64,000 bases of DNA from Muricea muricata (taxonomy: Eukaryota; Cnidaria; Anthozoa; Malacalcyonacea; Plexauridae). The DNA is taken from contig OY979727.1 of the NCBI GenBank assembly GCA_963855995.1, positions 10,842,946 through 10,906,945 of the forward strand, written 5' to 3'. Numbering within the stretch: position 1 is the stretch's first letter; every line of letters begins with the position of its first letter. The position numbers and the translations under genes were made by a program. This document shows positions 1 to 13,000 of this stretch, piece after piece. Under the pieces are notes generated by a model. That model searched no databases, was not told where the DNA came from, and worked only from the letters and a program-made list of their open reading frames with translations.

Positions 1-1837
1 TATAAAGAACTGTTTTGAATTGTATTCATTTCAGTGACAATTATTGCAAAAGTACGATTTAATATATATTTGTTTACGTTCGTCGTTGCTATTTATAGCA
101 GTTTCCCAGACATGAAACTGACATTTGAAACTAAAACTATTTTTGGTTTGGTCGCTTAATTTTGAAAACGGATGTAAAACTTTGCATGTGATCGGTGTAA
201 GTGTTTACTGCTGTTGCAACGGTCATTACAATGTCTCAGAAATTTCACTGTTTCTGAACCCCTTGAGAGACATTTTTTTTCATATCTGTGTCTTGAGAAT
301 GAAACCATGTGGTATCCTAAAAGTTTCTAGGAAAGGATAAAACACAGTCACCGAAGATTGGCCAATGCTTCAAGCGCATCAAATGTAAGAGCTTTGAACA
401 TTTGTTTGATATTACTTTCAGTGCTTTTTCACAAAATTGTTCATTTTTGTTTTTTCAAAAAACCTCATCGCATTTGCAAACCTCGACGAGGTGTACCGAC
501 TGCAATTGAGGTAGATTTTTATTCACCTTTACCACAAGGACAGGGTCAGCACAACAGCTTTAGTACTATATGGGTTAATATCAACATTCCTTTAGGAAGG
601 AAACCAGGTTGACTAGAGGTAACCTGTGACTTTTGATTTGTGCTGTTTAAAAGAGCTGGGTTTGATTCTCATTGCAAGCCTGCCCGGGGGGGGGGGCTAG
701 GGTGCTGCAATACCCAATATTTGTAGCATCAAATGCTAATATATCTAAATTTGGAGGAAGCTTAGTCATTAAATACCATAAATATTTTAATATACCATTT
801 CCATTACAATGATCATTGTATAACTGAATAGGATACTAAATACCTAGGAAACCAGAATACCCAAAGCACCTGGTCTGGCCAGAAACAAGGGCTGAGAGAT
901 GATTTTGGTTAATACTAGAAGCATATCAATAGCTAATTAGCTATATACTTGGATTGCTCTATACTGAATACAAACATGCGTAATTACATAAGCCCGGGTT
1001 TTTTAGGCCTTTTTTTGGAGATGAAGGCTTTGAACTGTTTGAAGTTGTATTCTAATTTGCAAGGTGACTCGCAGGAATGGCGATTCTGACTTCCCTTAGC
1101 TCTAAACTTTTTCTATTTTGTTTGTTTGCCTACACTGTATGTTTCATTCATTGAAGCAGAATTTCACAGGCGCTTGTCTGCATTCGCCAGGGCTGGCAAA
1201 TGTTCTTATATTAGTTGTTCTTATATGTTCTCATATTAATATAAGAAATAAGAAAATTATATTTTTGAAAAAATGTTCTTATATCCAACCCTGCCATTCG
1301 CACGTGCCTGATATGGATGAACTAGAATTGACCGTAACGAAAAAGATGGCGGATGTACAATTTATTGACAATTTACTAGGATGCATTGCGATTCGTTTCA
1401 AAGAGCAAATTGACGTCTTTTGAAGGATAAGCATAACAGATCAGGTTACCATTTTCTGTGTTTCGTTGAAGTTTTATGTATCTTATTCCTTATGGTCAAT
1501 TGAGAAACTGAATTTTGATCTGACAGCTAGGGTCAACCCACGATTAGTTGAGGTTGTTATTTGAGCTCCTATAAAGGTTTGTTTGTTGAAACATAAACCC
1601 ATTAAACTGATTAGGCATGTTTTGCAATTAATTTATGTCCAATCAGCCATCAGCATCGCCACAGACTAGATTTCACAATAGCTCATTTCGTGTAATTAAG
1701 AGCTTTTACCGCGAACTCTGGCCATATACATTGTGCCCTTGCGAAGTTCTGGTGCTGTCTTGAGCTAAATTGAGACATATTCAATCAAAATAAACGTTGA
1801 GAATTGGTATTCCATCGACAATTGCAACATAAAATAA
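1..1837. other. Non-coding region left of the BTB gene
   Basis: I see no supported exon here. The region is AT-rich and has an 11-base G run near 686-696. It also holds one member of a direct-repeat pair whose other copy lies beyond the BTB gene. Short open frames are present but have no splice context or recognisable protein. An upstream exon of the BTB gene may lie here, but I could not identify it. Confidence 0.5.
265..440 (+). repeat. Direct repeat, left copy
   Basis: About 175 bases match 3541-3720 in the same orientation. The shared stretch includes 'gaaaccatgt', 'tttctaggaaaggata', 'cacagtcac' and 'gctttgaaca'. The two copies flank the BTB gene. They could be ends of one dispersed repeat or the result of a local duplication. 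Confidence 0.75.
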
Positions 1838-1888
1838 GCAGCAAAATTTGACGAGCTAGTCAAGCTTGTTGAGAGCGAGAAAGCTAAA

Positions 1889-2767
1889 ATGAAAGCGGAA
1901 ATCAAGACATACGAAGCAGAGAAACTCCGAATGAAAGGAGTCGAAGTGAGCGGCGACGACATTATCAACCTTAATGTTGGCGGGGTAAATATCACCACCA
2001 CACGATCAACGCTGTGCCAGGTCGAAGGATCTTTCCTCGCCTCCATGTTCAGCGGCAGATGGGAGAAGAGTCTCGCGCGAGATGAAAATGGTCGTGTGTT
2101 CTTTGATTTCAATCCGCAATATTTCGCATTTATATTGGATTATCTTCGCGCGAAGAAAATTTCGACACCCGAGAATCCCGCACCTTTACCGAAAGTTCCC
2201 GAGGATCAAGTGAAGCATTTCAACAATCTCGTGGAATATCTTGGATTGAGCGATGAAATTATGCCCGCTGAAATTGTGCCAGGTGAGAAGTTCAATTTAC
2301 ACAGCGCTGGAGTCACTCTCGCTGAAGGCGGAATCGTTGCAGTTCATGACTCAACACGAAGTCATAAATACGTTCTTGGTGACAATATCTATGGAGAAAA
2401 GGTTGTGAAACTCAAGTTAAAGATAGAGTCGTTTCAAAGTAATTACTGGATGTTGGTTGGCATGGTGAAGGGAGATGTCGTACCACAGAATGACCATTCG
2501 TATGGATGGCCTGGTACATATGGATGGGCCCTTGGGGATACTAGTCAAGTGTGGAAGGAAGGGTCATGTTCCACTGATTATACTTTAATAAACCTGACGA
2601 AACCAGGAGACACGGTTACGTTAGTCTTAGATTGTGATGCAGCCAAGCTGTCACTGCGTTTACCTTCTGGTCACCAATTTCACATGGATCTACCCAAGTC
2701 CCGAACCTGGAGGCTTCATGTAAATTTGTTTGGTGCAAACGACAAAATACGCGTTGTTAATGCTTGA
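1889..2767 (+). CDS. KCTD-like BTB/T1 domain protein with SPRY-like C-terminus
   Basis: The 292-residue ORF has no intron. Residues about 25-125 form a T1-type BTB domain of the KCTD/potassium-channel tetramerisation class: the hallmark LNVGGVNITTTRSTL is followed by FLASMFSGRW and FDFNPQYFAFILDYLR. Residues about 135-290 look SPRY-like, with YWMLVGMV, a YGWPGTYGWALG block and a closing WRLHVNLFGANDKIRVVN. KCTD-type proteins usually assemble as oligomers, often as cullin-3 adaptors; that role here is inference. The reading frame stays open upstream of the ATG back to 1838, encoding a charged helix-like stretch (KFDELVKLVESEKAK). The true protein may therefore begin in an upstream exon that joins near an AG at about 1838-1842. 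It lies on the same strand as ODF2. No frameshift is seen. Confidence 0.85.
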   Translation: MKAEIKTYEAEKLRMKGVEVSGDDIINLNVGGVNITTTRSTLCQVEGSFLASMFSGRWEKSLARDENGRVFFDFNPQYFAFILDYLRAKKISTPENPAPLPKVPEDQVKHFNNLVEYLGLSDEIMPAEIVPGEKFNLHSAGVTLAEGGIVAVHDSTRSHKYVLGDNIYGEKVVKLKLKIESFQSNYWMLVGMVKGDVVPQNDHSYGWPGTYGWALGDTSQVWKEGSCSTDYTLINLTKPGDTVTLVLDCDAAKLSLRLPSGHQFHMDLPKSRTWRLHVNLFGANDKIRVVNA

Positions 2768-2989
2768 GATGGAACCAAGGTGTTTACAAGAACAAATAGA
2801 AACCGTAGATTCAAAAACAGTAAATATCATGTTAGCTTTCATAAGTAAGATATTTTTTTATTTTGTTATGTGTAATTCCATTTAAAAGTTACATAGTGAA
2901 TATTTTGACTAGTAATGAATTGATGAATTGGTGTAGGTGCATGCATGTGTATGTTACTCTTAGCTTTTATAGCTCTAGACGCTTAGCCA

Positions 2990-3300
2990 AAAGCGTACTT
3001 TCAGTTTTCCTGACTTGCTGCAAATGACAATAAGTTGCATCAAACTTGTCATCAAGTTGCAACAAGTCTGTTAAAATCAGGCTTGTTGCAACTTGTCATT
3101 TGTGAACGTCTTACAACTTGTTGAGACAACTTGCAGCAATCCTGTTGATAAAAAGTTTTGACAATCAACTTGCAACAAGTCTGTTCACAACTTGCAACAG
3201 ACTTGTCATCAACAAGCTTTCACAAGTCATGCGAACGCATCCTGATTCGGCTTGTTGATAACATGTCTCACTCTGTTGCAAGATGTCAACAGATATGTTG
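2990..3300. repeat. Degenerate CTTGTTGCAAC / AAGTCTGTT repeat
   Basis: Many imperfect, partly palindromic copies of 'acttgttgcaacttgtca' and 'caacaagtctgtt' occur on both strands. Relatives lie at about 20,410-20,560 and 62,196-62,360. This is a dispersed low-complexity repeat with no coding meaning. Confidence 0.7.
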
Positions 3301-3540
3301 AATTTTAGCAGCGTTTTTGAAATCGAAGTTTCGATAATTTCCAGCGGAAAAGTTGGAACTTTAACATCAGTTTTACCAGTTGCTGATCATGTTTAAAAAG
3401 TTTTTAAAAAAAATCACTATCCGGTGGATAGTGCTACTCTCCTTTTCTACAAACGACCATGATGGACAGCTTTCCATAACAACAACCACTAGGCGCTGTC
3501 TTCTTGTTTCGTCACACTGTTTTTCAACCCTTTACGAGGC

Positions 3541-3720
3541 ATTTTTTGATATCAATATCTTTGAATATGAAACCATGTTGTATTATAAAAATTTCTAGGA
3601 AAGGATAAGACACAGTCACAGAAGATTGGCAAATGCTTCAAGCACATCAGATGTAAGAGCTTTGAACAATTACTCAGTACTTTGTTTCAGTATTTCCACG
3701 AAATTGTTAATTTTTTTTTT
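3541..3720 (+). repeat. Direct repeat, right copy
   Basis: Matches 265-440 with scattered substitutions and small indels. See the left copy. Confidence 0.75.
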
Positions 3721-3932
3721 ATTAATGATAAACTTTAATTTCGACGTTTGTACTATTTTAATATACATAATCGGGAACGAAATGATATTATAGTCTAGAT
3801 ATACGAGAATAGTTGAAAATAGTTTATTTTTTAAACTGTTAAATTGATTAAAAAATATTTAGAATGTTTATAATTACTGTGTTAATGACAATCACTATAT
3901 AAATAGAACATCTCGGTCATTTATTATAACAG

Positions 3933-4031
3933 AAGCAGTCGAAGTTAAAGTCCTCCGGAAAACAGAAAACTCGTTTTATTCCCCCGCCAGCGAGAACTTC
4001 GCCCGGTAGCAAGAGGACTATAACTTGGGAG
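3933..4031 (+). CDS. ODF2: ODF2 exon a (first visible exon)
   Basis: Follows 'ttattataacag' and reads KQSKLKSSGKQKTRFIPPPA then RTSPGSKRTITWE. This parallels human KTKVPWMPPGKSSARPVGCKWE. The donor is GTGGGT at 4032, or GTAAAA at 4036. Either choice leaves a phase that does not join the next visible exon, so a small exon may be missing between them. Confidence 0.7.
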
Positions 4032-7000
4032 GTGGGTAAAAACAACTACAAGACATTTGCCGCCGTTTGTTTAAGAGCTGGTTGTACGCTTAAGCGTCGG
4101 TTCTAAAAAATATGCCTGACCAAGGAAGGAATCGAACCTACGACCTTTGGAAGACTTTGACCGTGCTTTGTTGACATCGAAAGAGCTAGGCTCAGTTCCG
4201 AAACATCACATACTCGAACCCACCTGACCACGTAGATCAGTCGGCAGAGCATTGGGCCAGCATTTCAAAGGTCGTAGGTTCGATTCATTGATATGTATTA
4301 AAGCTGGATAGCGCATCTATTGTTGGGTTTTGAAGCCGGAAGTACGTCAGATGTTGCGGCCATAGATGGCCCCATAGATTTCTACTGCAGGATGTCTTGC
4401 TTTCGTTTTAAAACAAATGTTGTACGTTTTAAGGCAAAAGCTTTCTAAAAATCAGTTTTCTAACAGAAACTACGTTGATTCAATCCTTGAGTGGGTCCAT
4501 TCAACATGGCCGCCGATCTCAAAATATGATGTGTTTCCGGCTTCAATTTTATTTGTATTTTGTATTGCGATGCACTATCCAGTCTTAATACATATCAGTG
4601 GTTCAATTTCTACCTTGGTCAGGCATATTTTTTCATAATAAACACAGAGGAACACTGCAAACATTATTTTCAGATGAGTACAAAGCATTGATGCGCATGA
4701 AAATCATGGTTCGAAATATCCTTCAAAATCAAGGGTGCTTCGTATCTAATTTCACAAACTTAAACACACTGCCGTATAGTATTGCGGGCTCGATTTGCTG
4801 CGGGTGGTCAATTTGTCTGGGACATCAAATTTTTATAATTCGTCTAGCAACAAAGCAATCCTTTATGAATTGCTTGATTATTTTACCTAATTCTAACTGG
4901 TATTGAGGCAAACAAGCTATTTTAGGATTATTTTTTGTTTTCGAAAAAGTAAAACAGAATGTAAACACTAGCGAGCGCTCGCGATACCACAGTTCACAGA
5001 AATGCTTTAAGATGGCTCCATAGTCTGAATCGTGGCACATTCTACTTTTATATCTTATATGCTCTTGTATGTACTTTATTTGAATTTTTTATAGTGCACG
5101 TGTAAATCTTAGTGTAGATTATTGCATAGCCCTACTTGCTGTCTTCATAATTGGAAAAGTTTTGTACTCATGCCATTCCTATGTCCAGAGACATTGTTGT
5201 CTTGATAAGATGTCGAGTTTATGCAAATGAACTTATAATTGGAATTGAGTTCAGACGAGAAACATTTCTATGTTCAGGCAAACTTTGAGGAAACTCTTAT
5301 TGAAATACAGAAAACAGTGCTATAGAGCTGTACCATGTTCTAAAGCTCAAGCTTTCACTATGAAACAATATATAGTGGAGACATAGAATTTCAAATGAAT
5401 TCAGATAATCGAGCCGCCAGTTAACCCAGCTTTGCCAAACAACTCACCAAGGCAGTTGTTGAAACCAAGAGTTCTGACTCTCCATAAGCGCACTTTGTTT
5501 TAAAGGGTAACACTCACAGGTTGGAGATTGATTCGAGTAACTTGAAAAGTACAAGACGTTCTCTTGAAGTGAATGACCTCGACACATCAGAGGTACGACT
5601 CCGTAAACTTTCAACGTATTCTCTATAAATGTCTTTTTTCTGTGTTTACTTGGAAAAAATATTTTCGTTGACCAGAGTTCGTTGACTTTTTGGTCCCGGA
5701 AAAAAAATATATATGCAACCCTGCGTAACATTTGTTTTTCAATTCGGTGTTCTGTATTGAATAGTGTGAATGTTATATAGGAGGAAGGGACGAGAAACAA
5801 GTTGAGAGTTTACGAGAAAACAATCGGAAACTTAATGGATGAACTGGGGACGTTGAGACACGAGGTATAGACTTTGAAAGCAAACATTAAACAGTTGACT
5901 CTCTGCCTATCAAGAGTTTTGTACCAGTCTCAATTTTTCACAGGTCGGTGGGCATGATCGAACGAGATTGGCGCAGAAAAAGAATGAACAGTTGAATGCA
6001 AGTAAAAGACTTATCGAAGAACAGGAAGATGAGATTTTGGTAATGTAGTTTGAAAGAACCCTTTGACCACCAGGCGGAAAATTACGGTTTTTCCATCATC
6101 TAATTCATCGCCAAAAACGGTAACGTTTTATTCTGTTACATATACGTGGGAAAGAATTTTATTTTCCCGTTGTGTTTATATTTACTCTAGGAGTATCGGG
6201 AAGAGTTGCGAAGCACGTTGGATGAAAATAAGGAGTTGAAAACATCGCTGGAGAGACTGCGAGAACACGCAAATCGGTCAAGGTAATGACACTTTAGTTT
6301 CCCTGCGAATTTCTCAGAGGTTTTTAAGTTCAAATCTGTATTCATGCCACAATATGTTGATAACTTAAATCTAATGAGGAAATGTAGAGCTGGGTGTGTA
6401 ACCCCCCCTCCTCCGTGCGCCCCGATAAATCTATCCAACATGTTTATTGATTGTCCGTGGTCAGGTCGGAGGTGGAGATTGTTTCTCAGGAGCGAGATGC
6501 TTTGGTTAAGAAGCTTGTCGAAGCCGAGATGGGAGCGAGATCCACAAGTGATATGGTTTTGAAACTCAAAGATACTGTTAACAAATTGAATGAAGTAAGT
6601 TGTGTTTTGGGGGGGGGGGGAGGGTGGTAGGAAATATTCTTCTTTCAAAACTTTAAATATGCAATGTTAATGTGATTTAGTTGTATAGAAACGTTATGTC
6701 AGAGCAAAGGAATCTTCGACGATAGGACAGTACATTATTGAGCTTGGTTTCCATGCATTTAGTCATTTAGTCAAGTTGGTTTCCATGCATTTAGTCATTT
6801 AGTCAAATGTCGTGAATATACGATGTGATAGATTATGTTGGCGGATCTACACTTAATATGACTAATTTGAATACAGCTCACAAAAGAAGAAGATGATCTA
6901 GACTATATCACATCGTCGAGAATGACTTTGCTAAGACAGTTACGACCAAATGGAAACTAGCCTTAATGAGTGCACTCAGTGTATTACATATAAATTTACA

Positions 7001-10000
7001 GGATCGTCGTATGTCTTCTACTGATGTTGTGAACTTGATCAGGCAGAAAGAAGGACTTCTCAGAAAACTTGCAGACTTTGAAGTCACAAACAAAGCTTTA
7101 AGGAAATTACTCAAGGAACAAAGTCGCTACGAGGTAGGAGCACTACACCCAGCGTACACCCAGCCTGCAAGCGGCTGCCCAGGGAGTATTTTTGAAAAGT
7201 CATTGTATAAATGTCATGCTTATTGGGAAAACTCCCATGTCAAATTGTCTACTGTCACCAACTTTCGTGCTAGTCTTCTTCTCGTTTGACCAGAAGTCTC
7301 GTTTCACACCACAGTTGATAAAAATTCCATTCAAATCTAATCAACAACACTCGTGCAACTCCAGTTTTTAGATTAGGACATGAGAGTTGAGTGAAAACTC
7401 TCGCTTGTCAACTCTCATACAACTCTTGTTCTCGTTTGACCAGGACATTAAAGTTGACAAAATTCTTATATTGTACAAACTCCTGCTCGTCTATCGACAT
7501 CAATTTGAAGTAGTATATTACGGGGGGGGGGGGGGGGTGACCTAACGGTGCTATTTCGGCAACTGCCAAAGTTGACAATAGTGAAAAAACAAATTGTTAT
7601 TTTCTTTTCCCAGAGTAATGGAGGAAGACTGAAAGAACAGCAAGATGTCTTGCTACAACGACTGGCAGTGACAAACGAAGAAAATAAGGTGGCTGAACCA
7701 TATATTTCTGGCGCGTGATGTTAAATGATTATTTACTCGTTTTTTGTTTAGCATTTCATTTTAAACAATAAAAATGTTTCACGCGCAAAGAAAATTGCAA
7801 GTGTTAATTTACTTTCTTTTCATATTCGATTTCGCTTTCACGTTTAGAATTTGTTGTTGAAATTGAGCGAACGCGATGAAGAAGTTGAAGCTTTGATGGC
7901 GCAAGTAAAGGCGGACAAGGTTTGCTTTGTTATAAAGTGAGAGACTTATCTGGGATTAAATCTACAGTAGTTTGGTTGAATTGGATTGACCGAGCGTAAA
8001 ATTCACTCGATACCGGTTCCGCGTGGTCACGATATCAAATTGGATAGTTGAAAGACAAGTATACCTTTAAAATTTCTGATAATATTGCAAAATTTGATAA
8101 CAACTAAAGTGGTGAGGGCAGACACGCAAATTATCTGCAAATTATTCCATCTCAATGTCGTGACTGTGCGGATCCCGGTACCGGTACCGGTATCGTGTAG
8201 ACAAGATCTTAAACCTCGTTCACACTATACCTGTATCGAATTCTGCCGGTAAAAAATTATCACGTTTCTACTATTATAGTCTTTATATTTGAGCAAAAAT
8301 TGGTGGTGAAATGACAGACGCTTCCGTGTGTAATACAAACACACTAAAAATTTTCAAACTTTGCAAGGCTATGTTTTTTCGTATTTTACAACATTTCATT
8401 TCAGGGGGCTCTTTCTATCTACATTCTGTTAGTTTTCAGTTATTTGTAAGAAATATACCTGGAAATTGACCAAGTACTAATAACCATCTATTAATCGTTT
8501 CCTCTTACAAATGCTTCAAAATCTAGAAAATACGAAATGAATTAGTTAAAAATTCCTGCTGTGCCGGAATACGACCACGCTGACAACATAAGCCGCAGGG
8601 GGGCTTGAATGCGGGGGTTGAATGTCCGCATCAACGTCGCGTGCCCCGCACGCGTGCAAGCGTGTTCACATGCAGTATTTAGCAATTTCTAAGACGTTAA
8701 ACGATCGGTGTAAAGCCTTCTTGGAATACAATACAATTTATTCAAATTGTTTTACAAAACAAGTTATTGAATAAGTCCCTTGTATGTTTGCATGGTGAAT
8801 ATCAAATTAAAATATGATTTTGTGGAAACACCACGTAAGTTTATTATCGCAGAGCTTTCGATCCGTAAGCTCGGATCTTCAACAGTGCTAATAATAATAC
8901 ACTGATGAAGATCCGAGCTTACGGATCGAAAGCTTTGCGATAATAAACTTACGTGGTGTTTCCACAAAATTATATTTCAAGTTAATGATATTCTACTCTT
9001 TTAGTAAATTTATGGTAGTAATCTTAAAAGTAGAATATGATGTTCGTGGAACGAAATTTCCATAACAACTCACAAAAATACAGTTATGCATTAAACAAAA
9101 CGGTATAAAGGTCTATAAGGGGCTGATTATATGGTCCCGCTTACCCAGGATTAAGTAAAGCGTAAAATGATCTTAAAGTATTGAAAAATGTCATTTTATG
9201 AAACGAAACGACCAAAGTTCGAATGCTTTCAGCATTGATCAATACAAAGAATACAAAAAATTAATGCCGATATACACCATTTTGTTTACTTCATATTTCT
9301 ACCAAACGAAAACTTCAAGCAATGAAGGATTAAACATTTTTTACAACGTAAACTATGACTTATTTCAATACCTCAAAATTATGTTACGCTTCACGTAATC
9401 CCGGGTAAGCGGGATCACATAATCAGACCCTAAAGTTCTATAAATAAGCAGTATATAATAAGTTATGAGAATATCACTAAGGTTGAATTATAAAGCAACT
9501 TAACTCGCGAAGAAAAGCGTAACTGGCAAGGCGGTCGAACAGTAAACAAATGGTTTAGCTCCCGTCACAAAACTGACAAAAGAAGTTTTTCACGAAATCA
9601 TTACATCTCGCGACTTTGTTTCTAGAACCAAGCTATTGCGTTCGACGAATTAAAGAAAACCATGGAATTGACACGTGCTCATTTACAAAAGGAGCTTCGT
9701 GCGCGAGAGATGGAGTGTGAAAGGTTAAACTTACATATCAAGGTAAGTACATACATACGTTTAAGCTTTAGACATTATTCAAGGTTTTTAGATTAAATAA
9801 GGGACGTTTTTTTAGGCTATATTAGGTTATAGATTTTTGGCCGAACAAATTTCTGGCCTCTTTGTGTCAATCCTTTTTGTTTTATCCAACCTGTTTAAGT
9901 GTAGATTGTAACAAATTGCAAACTAAAGGTTGTTGAGGAAACGACAGTAATCTAAAAAATCTTCTCTTGTGCTATAAACGTCTAGATTTGTTAAATAAGC

Positions 10001-13000
10001 CATGGAGTGGCTAAAAGATCTAACGCTATTAGCTTTGCTCTACTTATACACCAATATAAACCAAAGTTTCATTCAGAAAAAGTTTAAAAGATGTGAAATT
10101 TGAGTCACCTTTGTATCTGGGTGTCTCCCTTTGTTATAACAAGACCAGTCAGTGCGTATAGTGGACTGTCCATTAAGCTTTCTGGCTGTGTCAATCACCC
10201 TGTTTGAGAAGGGAGGCGCTCACAAGAGCAAAGAAAGAAAGAAAGGAATTTGAAGCTCCTTGAAAATGATTGGAAATCTGCAAATCAATACAAAATCCCT
10301 TTTGAAACGTTAATTATGCCGATAAAAGCAAAAATCTGCATTCTATGTCACTCATTTTCTAATTTTAAACATTAATTTTACAAATTTTTACAAAAGAAAC
10401 CCCTGGTAGAAACCTTAAATATACGGGACAAAATCATCGGTTTGCGTCATATTCACTAAGACTTTTTATTAACAATGATACAGACGACGAACGAAGAGTG
10501 TGAACAAGAAAAAATAGATGCAGAACACATGCGAGGCCTTGTTGAAGCATTGAGGGTAAGTTTTTAATGGAAATGATATAAAAATACTAGGTAATTAATG
10601 ATAAAGAATGACATATACTGTCCCTAAATGCCGAGACAGGACTGTGAAGTCTTGCAACCTGTCCGAGGGGCATTTAAAGCCTCGGTTACAACAATTTTAC
10701 CGCTACCTTTTTTCGATTGTTAAACAATTTGATTGGTTAATCGCGTAGATACGACACACCTGATTGGCTGGAAGATAGATTAAGGTAGCGGTGGAGGTAT
10801 TGGAAGCGAAATCTGAACCTCTGTTAACCAATTTCGTTGTGATGACGTGTTCGTTCAGTATTCCGTGTTGCACCAATAATGTTGTGTTTGTTTGGTGGAA
10901 AAACGTAAATAGTCAGCCGTAAATTAACCAACAATGTTGCAACAATGTTGCAAACACGTGTTGCAACGGTTAGTTTAATACAATGATTATATTGCTACAT
11001 TTGCTGACTGACTGCGCGCACCATGCGTTAATGCGTAAATATGGCCTGTCACTAAACTAGACGATCGCGCTCCGCAAAATGCAAGATGACAAGATGGTAG
11101 AAGCGTCTAAATTTTGCACACATCAATCTAATCAATTATTACTTCGAATAATCTTTGCAAAAAATTGTAGGTAGGGTTATTTAAGGAGTAAATGAAATTT
11201 TACCCCTACGATGTTCCTCTAAAAATATTATTTGAAGTAGCAAAATATTATTGTGTGGAAAAAATAGAAAATTTTCCAAAGAAAATCTAAAATATTTAAC
11301 AAAGGAAAGTAATGAAATAATGGCGGCCATTTTGAAATAGTCATGTTGCTATGGAAACGGCAAAACAAAATCTTGGCGTCTACGCTTGCTGTGGTCACTT
11401 TTGTCTTCATACGTTCACAAACTAGAAAGTATCGATGTTGAAATGAAATTTATGTGCAGTATTTCTTTTAAACTGCAAGGAACTACCTTGGAGCTAAACA
11501 AGTGTGTGCAGGATAGGATGTCTTAGAAGATGTTTTAGCTTTGCTTCACTGTTAGACTTGTGGCAGGTCTATGTCTACATTTTAATGAAATTGGAAAGGA
11601 AGATGTTGCATGCTTCTTGGAACATGGGAATCATGAATTTCTTATCCCTTTGCTTTTGAGAAAGCATGCATGAAAACTGGGTGATTAAATTTTGCAATAA
11701 TAGAAAAAAGTACCATTCTATATTATGATAGTTAATTTTTAAGGTTATTTGTAATTATCTGTTAGATTGGCCTAGTCTGTCTATATAATGCTAGCTGATA
11801 ACTAAAAACTAAAACTACAAATATAAACTTACTACATTTATTACATATATTCTACACGTTTCACGTGTACATATTTCAACACATTTAAGCTAATATTTCT
11901 AAAGTTTTTTCTAGAGATGATAGTTTCACCAAATAAAAAAAACGTAAGTTAATAATTTAGTCATGTCGCCAGAAACTTTGATATAGAAACTAGCAATAAT
12001 TTAGAAAGTTATCATTGCTATGTAAATACATTTTTCATGAGTGTCTGTGTACACTGATACAGAATCATCCTGATTTGCATAAATCTCGCAATTTTTGGCA
12101 CTTATTTTTTATCAAGGTCATTTGATTAGTAAATTGCAAAATTTGTGTCCGTTATAACTAGTACACGGATACTAGTGCGAAGCACTTGTGTCTGTGTACA
12201 CTGATATACACTCACTCATATTGTAAACATTACTTAAAAGTACTAGGGGTTGAATTTTCATTCGGATATTCATCAGTGCTAATAATTCAAATGAGTCGCA
12301 TTATAAACACTGATGAAGAATCAAGCTTATAAACGATAAGTTTTAAGTGATAATTTTATGTGGTGTCCCCACAAAGAACTAAACTTGAGATACGATAAGA
12401 TTGTTTATTAATCAAGTGCGTCAACAATGACCGATTTAATTATGACGACCAGTAACACCTCAGCAATTCGTGTTGACTCGTGTTGATGTACCATGTCACC
12501 AGTTTCTTGTATAGGCAGGTCACCATTTAAACCATGATATTCTGCAGGTGGGGGATGGCTGGTGTGTTCTGGGTTATTTGGGTTTGAAATGAGTTGGGTC
12601 TGAAAACGGAACAGAACAATAATTGCAAACATTGATAGCATATATAGTTACCATGGATAATTTTGAGCTGGGGATAAGTTGGACACCATGTTGTACCTAA
12701 TCATAAAGTTTGTCCTTGATGACAGTAATTGACTCAATTGTCGCCATGCTATTACCTCAATTTGCCTGTCTTCATCCAAGTTTGAGTCTGGTTCCTGTGC
12801 TTCTCTTTGTGTTGACCGTATCCAACCATCTACACTTTCTTGTATTGGCATACCAGAATTTAAACCTTGAGCGGGTCCAGAAGGTGTTTGATTGTCAGCG
12901 TTATTCATGTGTGGGGCTTCCTTAGACTGCAAAACAACAAAAATTGTACAGAGTTTCTATTTTATAATATAATTTATAACAACGATTCTCGCCATTGCAA

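Larger units (their letters stand above)
2768..3932. other. Spacer between BTB gene and first visible ODF2 exon
   Basis: I see no exon here. The stretch holds a CTTGTTGCAA-type repeat, a short element containing the palindrome-like ATCACTATCCGGTGGATAGTG core (about 3410-3435) that recurs near 52,330-52,355, and the right copy of a direct repeat. The ODF2 start codon may be here or further left; I could not place it. Confidence 0.45.
7920..9625. other. ODF2 intron rich in MITEs
   Basis: Contains a fragment related to the 62,436 foldback at about 8310-8560, a GGTACC-repeated element end at about 8170-8200, a perfect-arm foldback at 8817-8969 and a TIR element at 9119-9430. The 66-residue ORF at 9198-9398 lies wholly inside the TIR element and has no recognisable protein. 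Confidence 0.55.

Noticed and set aside
4233-4286. tRNA gene
   Set aside because: A and B boxes are present, but the acceptor and anticodon arms do not fold and the body continues as a SINE.
5444-5800. 118-residue minus-strand ORF
   Set aside because: It overlaps two ODF2 exons on the other strand and has no splice or motif support.
6187-6648. 153-residue minus-strand ORF
   Set aside because: It is a shadow of two ODF2 exons on the plus strand.
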